A DNA stretch of 37,076 nt from an uncultured Gammaproteobacteria bacterium (GTDB lineage: Bacteria > Pseudomonadota > Gammaproteobacteria > Steroidobacterales > GCA-2729495): assembly GCA_937921935.1 (NCBI GenBank), contig CAKZWQ010000022.1, positions 1 to 37,076 on the forward strand. Direction: 5' to 3'. This document shows, one piece after another, positions 1-8,154 of the stretch; within the stretch, counting starts at the first letter, position 1; each line of letters begins with the position of its first letter. The notes beneath the pieces were generated by a model. It had not been told where the DNA came from. It saw only the letters and a program-made list of their open reading frames with translations, and did not search any database. Both the position numbers and the translations under genes were made by a program.

Positions 1-837
1 GGCGCCGATCTGGCCAACCTCGTTAACGAAGCCGCCCTGTTTGCCGCGCGGGCAAATCGACGCACGGTGGGCATGGAAGAATTTGAGAAGGCGAAAGATA
101 AGATCATGATGGGCACGGAGCGACGCTCCATGGTCATGAATGACGAAGAGAAAAAGCTAACGGCTTACCACGAAGCGGGTCATGCAATCGTGGGGCTGAC
201 GGTTCCGGATCATGATCCGGTCTATAAAGTTTCCATCATCCCGCGGGGACGAGCCCTGGGCGTCACCATGTTTCTGCCGGAAGAAGATCGCTACAGCTAC
301 AGTAAACGCCGGCTCAACAGCCAGATCTCCAGTCTGTTCGGCGGTCGTATTGCCGAGGAGATTGTTTTTGGGGCGGATTGCGTGACCACGGGTGCTGCTA
401 ACGATATCGAGCGAGCCACAGATATCGCGCGAAATATGGTTACCAAGTGGGGCCTGTCTGATCGCCTCGGCCCGCTGACCTATACCGAAGAAGATGGTGA
501 GGTTTTCCTGGGTCGCAGCGTTACGTCCCACAAGCAGGTCTCTGACCAGACCGTGCATGCCATCGACGAGTCTGTGCGCGATATTATCGACTCAAATTAC
601 AAACGCTCCGAGCAAATACTTAACGAACGCATGGATACGCTGCATTCCATGGCCGCAGCCCTGATCAAGTTCGAAACCATCGATGAAGGGCAGATATCCG
701 ACATCATGGCCGGTAAGGAGCCGCGGATTCCGGAAGACTGGGATGAGGACGATTCTTCGCAGCCTCCAGCCGGTGCCGACAAGAAACCGCCCGAGACCGG
801 TGGGTCGAAAATAGGCGGGCCAGCCGGCCAGCACTGA
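1..837 (+). CDS. ftsH: ATP-dependent zinc metalloprotease FtsH (3' part)
   Basis: This is the C-terminal part of FtsH, the membrane-anchored AAA+ protease that degrades misfolded membrane proteins and regulatory substrates. The gene is cut by the left window edge; the reading frame is open from base 1 and gives 278 residues. The first residues ([17 protein letters not shown]) are the end of the AAA+ lid. The zinc-protease motif HEAGH follows around in-window residue 58, and the third zinc-ligand region is seen in [14 protein letters not shown]. The last ~40 residues are acidic then Pro/Gly-rich, which is usual for the variable FtsH tail. folP follows after 34 bases, as in the E. coli ftsH-folP-glmM order. 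The identification is secure; the N-terminal membrane and AAA+ parts lie outside the window. Confidence 0.98.
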   Translation, partial: GADLANLVNEAALFAARANRRTVGMEEFEKAKDKIMMGTERRSMVMNDEEKKLTAYHEAGHAIVGLTVPDHDPVYKVSIIPRGRALGVTMFLPEEDRYSYSKRRLNSQISSLFGGRIAEEIVFGADCVTTGAANDIERATDIARNMVTKWGLSDRLGPLTYTEEDGEVFLGRSVTSHKQVSDQTVHAIDESVRDIIDSNYKRSEQILNERMDTLHSMAAALIKFETIDEGQISDIMAGKEPRIPEDWDEDDSSQPPAGADKKPPETGGSKIGGPAGQH

Positions 838-871
838 GGCCGGCAGGGAGACAGACCGGGTCACCGGAGCC

Positions 872-1696
872 GTGAGCAAAACCGCTTCGGCTTTCCTCCG
901 GGCCCATGACCATGTGCTGATCATGGGCGTGGTCAACCTCACGCCGGATTCTTTTTCCGATGGGGGCCGTTATCTGGCCCCGGCCGATGCATTGCAACAC
1001 GGCCTTTCCTTGGCCGAGCAGGGCGCAGATATTCTTGATCTGGGCGGAGAATCCACCCGCCCCGGCGCCCAAAGCGTCTCCGTTCAGGAAGAGCTGGACC
1101 GGGTGATTCCCACGGTAGAGGCGCTGCGGCGGCAAACTGACCTGCCGATCTCGGTGGATACGAGCAAGACCGCCGTTATGCAGGCGGCCGTGGAGGCCGG
1201 GGCCGACATGATTAATGACGTCAATGCCCTGCTCGGTGAGGGTGCGCTGGAAGCGGCCGCCCAACTTGGTGTGCCCGTCTGCCTGATGCATAGGCAGGGC
1301 GAGCCGCAGACCATGCAGGTCGCGCCGAGCTACGGTGATGTGGTGGTGGAGGTTCGGGCATTTCTGGCGGATCGCGCCAGCGCGGCGATGGCGGCTGGCA
1401 TACCAGCGTCTCGTATCGTGATTGACCCGGGTTTTGGCTTTGGTAAGTCCCTTGAGCACAATCTTGCCCTGTTACGCGAGCTTGGACAGCTGGTGTCACT
1501 GGGTTACCCGGTGCTGGCCGGCCTGTCGCGCAAGTCGATGCTGGGCGAGCTGACCGGGCGCCCCGTGGCAGAGCGCCTGGCTGGCAGCATCGCCTTGGCA
1601 ACCCTTGCCGCCGAGCGCGGAGCCCGAATTCTGCGGGTGCATGACGTTGCACCCACCGTGGACGCCCTGCGAGTATTAGCGGCTCTGAGGGAATAG
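872..1696 (+). CDS. folP: Dihydropteroate synthase
   Basis: FolP condenses p-aminobenzoate with 6-hydroxymethyl-dihydropterin diphosphate to make dihydropteroate in folate synthesis; it is the sulfonamide target. The 274-residue protein is the normal length for the family. It shows MGVVNLTPDSFSDGG near the N-terminus, DLGGESTRPGA, the SVDTSK strand, NDVNAL, DPGFGFGK and the SRKSMLG pterin/diphosphate-binding loop, ending with RVHDV. The start is GTG at 872. The next in-frame Met lies inside the first conserved motif, so the GTG is needed. A GGAG lies only 2 bases upstream and a better AGGGAG about 21 bases upstream, so initiation looks weak and probably depends on readthrough from ftsH. glmM follows after 17 bases. 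Confidence 0.97.
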   Translation: MSKTASAFLRAHDHVLIMGVVNLTPDSFSDGGRYLAPADALQHGLSLAEQGADILDLGGESTRPGAQSVSVQEELDRVIPTVEALRRQTDLPISVDTSKTAVMQAAVEAGADMINDVNALLGEGALEAAAQLGVPVCLMHRQGEPQTMQVAPSYGDVVVEVRAFLADRASAAMAAGIPASRIVIDPGFGFGKSLEHNLALLRELGQLVSLGYPVLAGLSRKSMLGELTGRPVAERLAGSIALATLAAERGARILRVHDVAPTVDALRVLAALRE

Positions 1697-1713
1697 CAGG
1701 AAGGGAATCGCTC

Positions 1714-3051
1714 ATGGCGAGGGAGTTTTTCGGCACCGACGGGATTCGCGGTCGGGTTGGCGTGCACCCCATGACGGCGGAATTTACGTTGCGGCTGGCC
1801 AGCAGCGCAGCTCGCGTGCTCGCCCCCAATGGTGGTCGTGTGGTCATCGGCAAAGACACCCGTGTCTCCGGCTACATGCTGGAGTCCGCCCTCGAAGCAG
1901 GTTTTATCGCGGCCGGGATGGACGTGCTGATGCTGGGTCCTTTGCCCACGCCCGGGATTGCCCACCTCACGCAAGCGCACAAGGCGGATCTGGGTGTCGT
2001 GATCAGCGCCTCCCACAATGCTTACTACGACAACGGCATCAAGTTTTTCGATGGCCAGGGCGCGAAGCTACCCGATTCGGTGGAAGAGCAGATCGAAGCG
2101 TTCCTGGTGGATCCTGCAATTACCCGGGAATCAAATGAACTGGGGCGGGCCAAACGCGTGGACAGCGCGCGCGAGGATTACCAGCGCTTCTGTATTTCAA
2201 CGGTACCTGAAGGCCTCCGTCTCGACTCCCTGAAGCTGGTCGTGGATTGTTCCCACGGGGCTGGCTACAAAGTCGCGCCGCGGGTCCTGAGCCAACTGGG
2301 CGCCGAAATTGTCCCCATCGGGTGTTCGCCCAATGGCAAGAACATTAATGATGGTTGTGGTTCCACCAGCCCTGAGCTCCTGATGCTGACGGTGCAGGGT
2401 GTGCGGGCTGATCTGGGGATCGCTTTTGACGGGGACGGGGACCGCGTCCTGATGGTCGACCAGCAGGGTAATCTGGTCGATGGTGACCAGCTGCTGTATC
2501 TGCTGGCAGCAGCTCGCCAGCGCGCGAATACGCTTAAAGGCCCCGTGGTAGGAACCTTGATGAGCAATCTGGGTCTTGAGCGCGCCCTGGGCGAGCTGGA
2601 TGTTGCCTTTCGCCGGGCCCCGGTGGGCGACCGCTACGTCATAGAAATGCTGCGGGAGGCAGGCGGGGAGTTGGGCGGCGAGACCTCCGGCCACTTGCTG
2701 TGTCTGGACAAGACCACCACGGGTGATGGCCTGGTTGCTGCCCTGCAGGTGCTCAGTGTCATTGCCCAGAGCAATGCCAGCCTCGCCGAACTGGTCAAGC
2801 CCATGCCGAAATTCCCCCAGACGCTGATCAACATTCGCACGGCGCAGCGGGTCGATGTGAATTCGTCGGAGCCCATTCAGGAAGCGGTGGCCGACGCTGA
2901 ACAGCATTTAGCTGACCGAGGCCGCATCCTGGTTCGGGCATCCGGCACTGAACCGTTGCTCAGGATCATGGTAGAAGGCGAGGACGAGACCGAGGTGAAT
3001 GCCGTGGCCCGCTCCCTGGCAGACGGGATCCAGGCCTTGACGGCTGCCTGA
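1714..3051 (+). CDS. glmM: Phosphoglucosamine mutase
   Basis: GlmM interconverts glucosamine-6-phosphate and glucosamine-1-phosphate, the step before UDP-GlcNAc in peptidoglycan and LPS synthesis. The 445-residue protein has the standard length and all four phosphohexomutase landmarks. These are the N-terminal FFGTDGIRG; the phosphoserine loop ISASHNAYYDNGIKFF with the catalytic Ser at residue 100; the Mg-binding DGDGDR; and the sugar-binding GETSGH plus the phosphate-binding RASGTEPLLRIM near the C-terminus. The ATG start is preceded by AAGGGA with 7-base spacing. It lies 17 bases after folP and is probably co-transcribed with it. Confidence 0.98.
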   Translation: MAREFFGTDGIRGRVGVHPMTAEFTLRLASSAARVLAPNGGRVVIGKDTRVSGYMLESALEAGFIAAGMDVLMLGPLPTPGIAHLTQAHKADLGVVISASHNAYYDNGIKFFDGQGAKLPDSVEEQIEAFLVDPAITRESNELGRAKRVDSAREDYQRFCISTVPEGLRLDSLKLVVDCSHGAGYKVAPRVLSQLGAEIVPIGCSPNGKNINDGCGSTSPELLMLTVQGVRADLGIAFDGDGDRVLMVDQQGNLVDGDQLLYLLAAARQRANTLKGPVVGTLMSNLGLERALGELDVAFRRAPVGDRYVIEMLREAGGELGGETSGHLLCLDKTTTGDGLVAALQVLSVIAQSNASLAELVKPMPKFPQTLINIRTAQRVDVNSSEPIQEAVADAEQHLADRGRILVRASGTEPLLRIMVEGEDETEVNAVARSLADGIQALTAA

Positions 3052-3060
3052 CCGGCGGCG

Positions 3061-3089
3061 TTGATTTCGCCCCGGCGGCCCGCTAACCT
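3061..3089 (+). promoter_or_regulatory. Possible sigma70 promoter for tpiA-secG-tRNA-Leu
   Basis: TTGATT (3061-3066) and TAACCT (3084-3089) are separated by 17 bases in the 110-base gap between glmM and tpiA. The -35 matches the consensus at four positions but the -10 at only about three, so this is a weak candidate. Confidence 0.25.
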
Positions 3090-3096
3090 TCGCGCT

Positions 3097-3112
3097 CCCC
3101 GCGACCGCGGGG
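3097..3112 (+). other. GC-rich hairpin between glmM and tpiA
   Basis: The inverted repeat CCCCGC (3097-3102) and GCGGGG (3107-3112) around a GACC loop forms a strong 6-bp stem. No U-run follows, so it is not a typical intrinsic terminator. It could weaken readthrough from glmM or stabilise an mRNA end. Confidence 0.35.
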
Positions 3113-3161
3113 TCCGTTCGAGCCGCTAAACGGCCGGACTGCCGACCTGTCTGGATTGTTC

Positions 3162-3923
3162 ATGCGTAGACCACTTGTTGCGGGTAACTGGAAGCTCAAT
3201 GGCAGCCGCGCCAGCAATCGCGCGCTGCTTGAGGGGTTAACGGCTGGATTAGCCGGTTTGAGCACCGAGGTCATGGCCTGTCCGCCTTATGTCTATCTGG
3301 CCGAGGCCGTGGCGACGGCCGAGGATTCGGGCCTGCTCATTGGCGCCCAGGATGTGGCTGAACAAGCCAGTGGTGCCTATACGGGGGAGGTTTCCGCCGC
3401 CATGCTGCGGGATGTGGGGTGCACTCATGTCATTGTTGGCCATTCGGAGCGACGGACGCTGTTCGGCGACACGGATGAGCGGGTCGCGGCCAAGTTCAGT
3501 GCGGCCAAGGCGGCCGGACTGGTGCCTGTTCTGTGCGTGGGAGAGAGCCTGGCGGAACGGGAAGCCGGCACCACCGAGGCGGTGGTGGCGCGCCAGGTCG
3601 CCGCGGTGCTTGATGCGGTCGGGCCCCAGGGTCTGGACGGCGCGATTCTGGCCTATGAGCCCGTCTGGGCCATCGGTACCGGACGCACGGCAAGCCCTGA
3701 GCAGGCGCAGGCGGTGCACAGGGGCATTCGGGACCAGCTTGCGGCCGCCGATGCTAGAATTGGCACCGAAACGAGAATTCTCTACGGCGGCAGCGTGAAA
3801 GGCGCGAATGCGGCCGAACTCTTTGCAATGCAGGATATTGATGGCGGCCTGATCGGCGGCGCGTCTTTGGACGCCCAGGAATTTTTGACGATCTGCCAGG
3901 CTGCTGCAGGAAGGGATTCATGA
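3162..3923 (+). CDS. tpiA: Triosephosphate isomerase
   Basis: TpiA interconverts dihydroxyacetone phosphate and glyceraldehyde-3-phosphate in glycolysis and gluconeogenesis. From the ATG at 3162 the protein has 253 residues, normal for the family. It carries AGNWKLNG (substrate-binding Asn9 and Lys11), HSERR (catalytic His94), AYEPVWAIGTG (catalytic Glu166) and the phosphate-binding YGGSVK loop near the C-terminus. A TTG two codons upstream (3156) is a possible alternative start, but MRRPLVAGNWK is the usual beginning. The stop overlaps the secG start in an ATGA, so the two are translationally coupled. Confidence 0.98.
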   Translation: MRRPLVAGNWKLNGSRASNRALLEGLTAGLAGLSTEVMACPPYVYLAEAVATAEDSGLLIGAQDVAEQASGAYTGEVSAAMLRDVGCTHVIVGHSERRTLFGDTDERVAAKFSAAKAAGLVPVLCVGESLAEREAGTTEAVVARQVAAVLDAVGPQGLDGAILAYEPVWAIGTGRTASPEQAQAVHRGIRDQLAAADARIGTETRILYGGSVKGANAAELFAMQDIDGGLIGGASLDAQEFLTICQAAAGRDS

Positions 3924-4306
3924 CGACGATACATACTCTGTTGCTGGTGGGACACGTGGTGGTCTCCCTGGCAATTATTGGTTTGGTACTGCTGCAGAAA
4001 GGCAAAGGCGCGGAGGCGGGAGCGGCATTTGGCTCCGGCGCTTCAGGCACCGTCTTCGGGGCCAAGGGCTCAGCTAATTTTCTGTCCCGGTCTACGGCTG
4101 TGATGGCCACGCTGTTTTTTGTCAGCAGCCTCTCTTTGGCCTATATCGGCTCTCAGCGCCCGGTCACGCGCAGTCTGCTGGATCAGCCCCAGGTGCAGGA
4201 ATCCGAGCTACTGCCGGTTGCACCGGAGCCGGCGGCGGACCCGGCGGGGATGCCTGCCTTGCCTGAGATGCCTGCCTCAGAAGGGGCCGAGGCGCCTGCC
4301 CCGTAG
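3920..4306 (+). CDS. secG: Preprotein translocase subunit SecG
   Basis: SecG is the small accessory subunit of the SecYEG channel that exports proteins across the inner membrane. The 128-residue protein has two hydrophobic segments (about residues 5-25 and 56-76). Between them is the typical Gly-rich cytoplasmic loop (LLQKGKGAEAGAAFGSGASG), with the family motif GAKGSANFLSRSTA just before the second helix. The last ~45 residues form a Pro/Glu/Ala-rich tail of low complexity, common and variable in SecG. The start overlaps tpiA by 4 bases, and the tRNA-Leu begins 17 bases after the stop. The secG-tRNA-Leu pairing is also seen in E. coli. Confidence 0.97.
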   Translation: MTTIHTLLLVGHVVVSLAIIGLVLLQKGKGAEAGAAFGSGASGTVFGAKGSANFLSRSTAVMATLFFVSSLSLAYIGSQRPVTRSLLDQPQVQESELLPVAPEPAADPAGMPALPEMPASEGAEAPAP

Positions 4307-4322
4307 TTTCTTTGCTCAATTA

Positions 4323-4407
4323 GCCGATGTGGTGGAATTGGTAGACACGCTGTCTTGAGGGGGCAGTGGCGTAAGCCGTGCCGGTTCGAGTCCGGCCATC
4401 GGCACCA
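4323..4407 (+). tRNA. tRNA-Leu (anticodon GAG)
   Basis: A complete class II tRNA with encoded CCA. The acceptor stem GCCGATG (4323-4329) pairs with CATCGGC (4397-4403), followed by discriminator A and CCA at 4405-4407. The anticodon arm CTGTC-TTGAGGG-GGCAG gives anticodon GAG, reading CUC and CUU. A long variable arm (GGCGTAAGCC region) and a T-arm with TTCGAGT are present. It lies 17 bases after secG and is probably processed from the same transcript. E. coli leuU occupies the equivalent position. Confidence 0.97.
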
Positions 4408-4436
4408 ATTTAAGGGCCCCGTGGGGCCCTTAAATT
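4407..4436 (+). terminator. Intrinsic terminator after tRNA-Leu
   Basis: A nearly perfect inverted repeat: AATTTAAGGGCCCC (4407-4420) and GGGGCCCTTAAATT (4423-4436). It starts at the last base of the tRNA CCA. The stem is very stable, but the following sequence is only TATCC; the AAATTT forms the stem base. It probably ends the tpiA-secG-tRNA transcript or defines the tRNA 3' processing site. Confidence 0.7.
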
Positions 4437-4474
4437 TATCCCGACGGGGACATCCGGCAGGGGATTGCTGGGCT

Positions 4475-4539
4475 GCCGATCTGATCTGGCTGTTGGGGCT
4501 TTGTTAGTCCCGGGGGTTCGAGTCCGGCCATCGGCACCA
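4475..4539 (+). pseudogene. Truncated tRNA-Leu pseudogene
   Basis: GCCGATC (4475-4481) could pair at six of seven positions with the exact acceptor 3' strand CATCGGC preceding ACCA at 4536-4539, and a TTCGAGTCCGGC T-loop region is intact. Only 65 bases are present instead of 85: the D-arm, anticodon arm and variable arm cannot be drawn, and the T-stem 5' side (GGGGG) no longer pairs well. It reads as a decayed copy of the tRNA at 4323-4407. The 5' assignment is less sure than the 3' part. Confidence 0.5.
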
Positions 4540-4541
4540 GC

Positions 4542-4567
4542 TAGGGGCCCGGAGGGTCCTTAATTTT
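4542..4567 (+). terminator. Decayed second copy of the tRNA-Leu terminator
   Basis: TAGGGGCCC (4542-4550) pairs with GGGTCCTTA (4554-4562) around a GGA loop, with two G-U pairs, and is followed by ATTTT. It sits at the same distance from the duplicated tRNA 3' end as the first hairpin does from the real tRNA. Its T-tail is better than that of the first copy, so it may still terminate. Confidence 0.45.
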
Positions 4568-4760
4568 GGGCAGGTGGGGACATCCGGCGCTGATGCCCCG
4601 TTGGCGGGCCATTGGTTCGGCAGTGTCGAGTCCCGCCATCCGCATCCTGCTGGCAATTCCTCTTGCCGTGAGCCGGACCAGGCTTCGACCGGGTCCGGGT
4701 CGAGCCAGATTGCTGCTGCCACCCGCGGCCGACCTCCCTGCTCCGATACGCAATTGTCGT

Positions 4761-4789
4761 TTCGTCTGCCCCTTGTGCGTTGTTAGAAT
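4761..4789 (+). promoter_or_regulatory. Possible promoter of the nuo operon
   Basis: TAGAAT (4784-4789) matches the -10 consensus at five of six positions. TTCGTC at 4761-4766, 17 bases upstream, is a poor -35. Transcription from here would give a leader of about 17 bases before nuoA. An AGGA (4805-4808) serves as ribosome binding site. The rest of 4649-4760 holds nothing I can recognise. Confidence 0.4.
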
Positions 4790-4812
4790 AAGCAATCGGG
4801 TGTGAGGACTGA

Positions 4813-5172
4813 TTGTTGCTTCAGACGTATCTGCCAGTTCTGGTTTTTCTTGGAATTGCATTGGCGATCGGCTTGGCCTTACTCGCCATTGGCCTGTTCC
4901 TGGGGCGTAGCGATACCGATAGCGAAAAACTCTCGCCCTACGAATGCGGTTTCGAGCCCTTTGCTGAAAGCCGGATGAAGTTCGATGTTCGCTACTACCT
5001 GGTGGCGATTCTGTTCATCATTTTCGATCTGGAAATTGCCTTTCTCTTTCCGTGGGCGGTAACCCTGGATCAGATCGGTCTGACCGGTCTGATCGCGATG
5101 GCAATTTTCCTGACGGTATTGGTCGTCGGCTTTATCTATGAGTGGAAAAAGGGAGCGCTGGAGTGGGATTGA
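4813..5172 (+). CDS. nuoA: NADH-quinone oxidoreductase subunit A
   Basis: NuoA is a small membrane subunit of complex I lying next to the quinone chamber. The 119-residue protein has three predicted membrane helices. Its conserved loop [10 protein letters not shown] carries the Cys that lies near the quinone site, followed by the helix [20 protein letters not shown] with its conserved acidic residues. There is no ATG start. TTG at 4813 or the next codon TTG at 4816 must serve, with AGGA 4 or 7 bases upstream; 4816 has the better spacing. It is the first gene of the nuo operon, and nuoB overlaps its 3' end. Confidence 0.96.
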   Translation: MLLQTYLPVLVFLGIALAIGLALLAIGLFLGRSDTDSEKLSPYECGFEPFAESRMKFDVRYYLVAILFIIFDLEIAFLFPWAVTLDQIGLTGLIAMAIFLTVLVVGFIYEWKKGALEWD

Positions 5173-5699
5173 GTGACACCTCTGCAATTGCTCGCCAGGA
5201 TGTGGCGGGTGCTTGGCCCTTGGGTGAGCCCGAAACCTTCCAGCAGCGCGGCTTTGTCGTTACTCAGCTGGACTCTCTGATCAACTGGGCGCGGACCGGC
5301 TCACTCTGGCCCATGACATTTGGGCTGGCCTGCTGTGCAGTGGAAATGATGCAGGCCGGCGCGGCGCGCTATGACCTGGATCGTTTTGGTGTGATCTTTC
5401 GCCCCAGCCCGCGGCAATCGGACGTCATGATTGTCGCCGGCACATTGACGAACAAAATGGCCCCTGCTTTGCGCAAGGTCTATGACCAGATGCCGGATCC
5501 CAAATGGGTTATTTCCATGGGCTCCTGCGCAAACGGCGGCGGTTACTATCATTATTCCTACGCAGTGGTCCGGGGGTGCGATCGCATCGTGCCAGTGGAT
5601 GTCTATGTGCCCGGCTGTCCGCCGACGGCCGAAGCATTGCTCTATGGTGTGATCCAGCTGCAGAAGAAGATCCGCCGCACGCAGACCATCGCACGGTGA
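5163..5699 (+). CDS. nuoB: NADH-quinone oxidoreductase subunit B
   Basis: NuoB carries the terminal 4Fe-4S cluster N2, which hands electrons to quinone. The four ligands are visible, numbered from GTG 5163: the adjacent Cys57-Cys58 in [10 protein letters not shown], Cys122 in GSCANGGG, and Cys152 in YVPGCPPT. The start is uncertain: GTG at 5142, GTG at 5163 (GGGAG 7 bases upstream) and TTG at 5169 (TTGA overlap with the nuoA stop, GGAG 5 bases upstream) all keep the frame. I drew 5163, giving 178 residues. Any of these overlaps the end of nuoA. nuoC starts 7 bases after the stop. Confidence 0.96.
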   Translation: MGLSDTSAIARQDVAGAWPLGEPETFQQRGFVVTQLDSLINWARTGSLWPMTFGLACCAVEMMQAGAARYDLDRFGVIFRPSPRQSDVMIVAGTLTNKMAPALRKVYDQMPDPKWVISMGSCANGGGYYHYSYAVVRGCDRIVPVDVYVPGCPPTAEALLYGVIQLQKKIRRTQTIAR

Positions 5700-5706
5700 T
5701 ACGCCC

Positions 5707-6411
5707 ATGACCTCGCGCCAAGCCGCGCTAGCGGCCGAAATTGCTGCGCGCTTTGCAGATCAATTGCGACCTGTGGACTCGACTTGCGGGGAGTTGAGCT
5801 ACGAAGTCGATGCCGAGCAGTTACTTGAGGTTGCCGCTGCCTTACACGAAGAGGAAGGCTTTCAGTTCGAGACGCTGATTGATCTTTGTGGTGTGGACTA
5901 TCTGCGCTACGGCGAAGCTGAATGGGACACGCAGTCGGCTACCGGGAGCGGTTTCAGCCGTGCAGTCACGCATGAGGTCATCGTGCCTGATGTCACCGCG
6001 CCTAATGATCCGCGTCGTTTTGCCGTTGTTTACCACTTGTTATCGGTCAGCCTGAATCACCGACTGCGCTTGAAGTTATATACCGGCCCAGGCAATCCGC
6101 CCGTCGTACCTTCGGTGCTGCCGGTCTGGAGCGGGGCTAACTGGTTCGAACGCGAAGCATTCGATCTGTTCGGTATTCTGTTCGAAGGTCACCCGGATCT
6201 AAGGCGCATTCTCACCGACTACGGATTCATCGGGCACCCTTTCCGCAAAGACTTCCCTCTCAGCGGAAATCTGGAAGTACGTTACGACCCTGAACAGGGA
6301 CGTGTGGTGTATGAGCCTGTGAGCATCGAGCCTCGGACTTTGGTGCCGCGTGTCATTCGTGACGACAATCGCTATACGCCCGATCTTCAGTCGGGGCGAA
6401 ATGATGAGTGA
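5707..6411 (+). CDS. nuoC: NADH-quinone oxidoreductase subunit C
   Basis: NuoC is the 30-kDa peripheral-arm subunit that packs against NuoD. The 234-residue protein carries the family signature around residues 145-190: [29 protein letters not shown] and [10 protein letters not shown]. An insertion-like stretch around residues 75-95 ([19 protein letters not shown]) is seen in several proteobacterial NuoC and is not a defect. NuoC is separate from NuoD here, unlike the fused NuoCD of E. coli. Its stop overlaps the nuoD start region by 8 bases. Confidence 0.96.
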   Translation: MTSRQAALAAEIAARFADQLRPVDSTCGELSYEVDAEQLLEVAAALHEEEGFQFETLIDLCGVDYLRYGEAEWDTQSATGSGFSRAVTHEVIVPDVTAPNDPRRFAVVYHLLSVSLNHRLRLKLYTGPGNPPVVPSVLPVWSGANWFEREAFDLFGILFEGHPDLRRILTDYGFIGHPFRKDFPLSGNLEVRYDPEQGRVVYEPVSIEPRTLVPRVIRDDNRYTPDLQSGRNDE

Positions 6412-7657
6412 GATCCAGAATTTCACACTGAATTTCGGGCCTCAGCATCCGGCGGCGCACGGTGTGCTGCGTCTGGTCCTGGAAATGGACGGCGAGGTAA
6501 TCCAGCGAGCTGATCCACATATCGGGCTGCTACACCGCGCGACGGAGAAACTTGCCGAGAGCAAGCCGTACAACCAGAGCATCGGTTACATGGACAGGCT
6601 CGACTATGTATCCATGATGTGCAACGAACATGGTTACGTGCTGGCGATTGAGAAGCTGCTCGGGATAGAGGCGCCCATTCGCGCTCAATATATCCGCGTG
6701 ATGTTCGATGAGATCACCCGTGTTCTTAATCACTTGATGTGGCTGGGCGCGCACGGCCTGGATATCGGGGCCATGAGCATGTTCCTGTTCTGCTTCCGGG
6801 AGCGGGAAGATCTGATGGATTGCTATGAGGCGGTATCCGGTACCCGGATGCATGCGACCTACTACCGTCCCGGTGGCGTCTATCGCGATTTGCCCGAGCA
6901 GATGCCTCAGTATGACGACAGCAAGCTGCGCAGTGATAAACGCCTTAAGGACATGAATGCCGCGCGTGAGGGTTCGTTGCTCGACTTTATCCAGGATTTC
7001 ACCGAGCGTTTCCCGGCTCGTGTTGACGAGTACGAGAATCTGCTCACGGACAACAGGATCTGGAAACAACGCACCGTCAACATTGGTGTAGTCACGCCCG
7101 AGCGTGCCATGCAGCTAGGTTTTACCGGCCCGATGCTGCGAGGCTCCGGCGTGGTTTGGGATTTGCGTAAGAAACAGCCGTACGAGACCTACGCGGATGT
7201 GGATTTTGATATCCCCGTCGGCGTTAACGGCGACTGTTATGACCGCTACCTGGTGCGCATTGAAGAGTTGCGCCAGTCAAACCACATCATCCAGCAATGC
7301 ATTGCCTGGCTGCGGGAGAATCCTGGGCCGGTCATTCTCGAGGATCCCAAGTTTGCGCCGCCATCAAGGGCGGACATGAAAGACGATATGGAAGCCTTGA
7401 TCCATCACTTCAAGCTCTTCACCGAGGGCTATACGGTGCCGGTCGGTGAAGCTTATGCGGCCATCGAGCATCCTAAAGGCGAGTTCGGTGTCTATATCGT
7501 TTCCGATGGCGCTAACAAGCCTTATAGAGTCAAGATCCGTGCCCCCGGGTTTGCTCATCTGTCTGCTATGCAGGAAATGGTAGAAGGCCACATGCTGGCC
7601 GATGTCGTTGCAGTGATCGGCACGCAGGACATTGTTTTCGGGGAGATCGACCGCTGA
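6404..7657 (+). CDS. nuoD: NADH-quinone oxidoreductase subunit D
   Basis: NuoD is the 49-kDa subunit that forms the quinone-binding pocket with NuoB. From the ATG at 6404 it has 417 residues, the usual length. The N-terminus [18 protein letters not shown] holds the conserved quinone-site His, followed by [12 protein letters not shown] and [20 protein letters not shown] with the conserved Tyr. The end, DIVFGEIDR, is typical. The frame is open further upstream (to 6350), but that would add residues foreign to the family; two ATGs at 6401 and 6404 are equally plausible. It overlaps nuoC by 8 bases and nuoE by one base. Confidence 0.97.
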   Translation: MSEIQNFTLNFGPQHPAAHGVLRLVLEMDGEVIQRADPHIGLLHRATEKLAESKPYNQSIGYMDRLDYVSMMCNEHGYVLAIEKLLGIEAPIRAQYIRVMFDEITRVLNHLMWLGAHGLDIGAMSMFLFCFREREDLMDCYEAVSGTRMHATYYRPGGVYRDLPEQMPQYDDSKLRSDKRLKDMNAAREGSLLDFIQDFTERFPARVDEYENLLTDNRIWKQRTVNIGVVTPERAMQLGFTGPMLRGSGVVWDLRKKQPYETYADVDFDIPVGVNGDCYDRYLVRIEELRQSNHIIQQCIAWLRENPGPVILEDPKFAPPSRADMKDDMEALIHHFKLFTEGYTVPVGEAYAAIEHPKGEFGVYIVSDGANKPYRVKIRAPGFAHLSAMQEMVEGHMLADVVAVIGTQDIVFGEIDR

Positions 7658-8154
7658 TGTCTGAAGCAATTCAGAAAGTTGAGCTATCGAAACACGTGCG
7701 CGAAGAAATTGACCGCTGGCAAGCCAAGTTCCCGGAAGGCAAACAGCGCTCGGCGGTTATCGCGGGGCTTCACGCTGTTCAGCATGAGCAACACTATCTG
7801 ACTCCCGAATCCATGGAGGCTGTGGCGCGTTATCTGGATCTGCCGGCGATCCAGGTATATGAAGTGGCCGCTTTTTATTCCATGTTCGAGACGCAGCCGG
7901 TTGGTCGGCACAGTGTCTCTGTATGCACCAATATTTCCTGCATGCTTCGTGGCAGCGATGACTTGCTCAAGCATGTACAGGGCAAGCTGGGGATTAAGCC
8001 CGGTGAGACCACCAGCGATGGTCGAATCTATCTCAAGCAGGAGTGGGAGTGTCTGGCTGCGTGTACCGGCGCTCCTATGATGATGGTTGATCACAAGTAC
8101 CACGAGAATCTTACGCCCGAGCTTATTGATGACATTCTGGATGCGCTGGAATGA
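7657..8154 (+). CDS. nuoE: NADH-quinone oxidoreductase subunit E
   Basis: NuoE is the 24-kDa thioredoxin-fold subunit binding the 2Fe-2S cluster N1a next to the FMN site. The 165-residue protein has all four ligands: Cys90 and Cys95 in VCTNISCML, and Cys132 and Cys136 in ECLAACTGAP. An N-terminal helical bundle (residues 10-80) contains the conserved VYEVAAFYSMF. The start codon overlaps the nuoD stop by one base, and the stop overlaps the nuoF start as ATGA, so translation of D, E and F is probably coupled. Confidence 0.97.
   Translation: MSEAIQKVELSKHVREEIDRWQAKFPEGKQRSAVIAGLHAVQHEQHYLTPESMEAVARYLDLPAIQVYEVAAFYSMFETQPVGRHSVSVCTNISCMLRGSDDLLKHVQGKLGIKPGETTSDGRIYLKQEWECLAACTGAPMMMVDHKYHENLTPELIDDILDALE

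Larger units (their letters stand above)
4385..4648 (+). repeat. Degenerate direct repeats of the tRNA-Leu 3' end plus downstream hairpin
   Basis: The segment starting at the tRNA T-loop (4385-4458: T-arm, acceptor 3' strand, CCA, hairpin, then GGGGACATCCGGC at 4446-4458) recurs about 131 bases later (4517-4588). The tRNA-derived 23 bases are identical, the hairpin is diverged, and GGGGACATCCGGC is exact at 4576-4588. A third, more decayed tRNA 3' end (TCGAGTCCCGCCATCCGCA) starts at 4626. These occupy most of the 405-base gene-free spacer between tRNA-Leu and nuoA. They could come from tandem duplication or from repeated site-specific integration at the tRNA 3' end. No integrase is present. 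Confidence 0.75.

Noticed and set aside
4385-4648. A mobile element or genomic island inserted at tRNA-Leu
   Set aside because: tRNA 3'-end repeats are present, but the segments between them are ~130 bases or less and contain no integrase or cargo, so only a scar or duplication can be claimed.
4504-4861. Short frames on both strands in the secG-nuoA spacer, considered as small proteins or a toxin-antitoxin pair
   Set aside because: They are composed of tRNA-derived repeats, have no ribosome sites and no family features.
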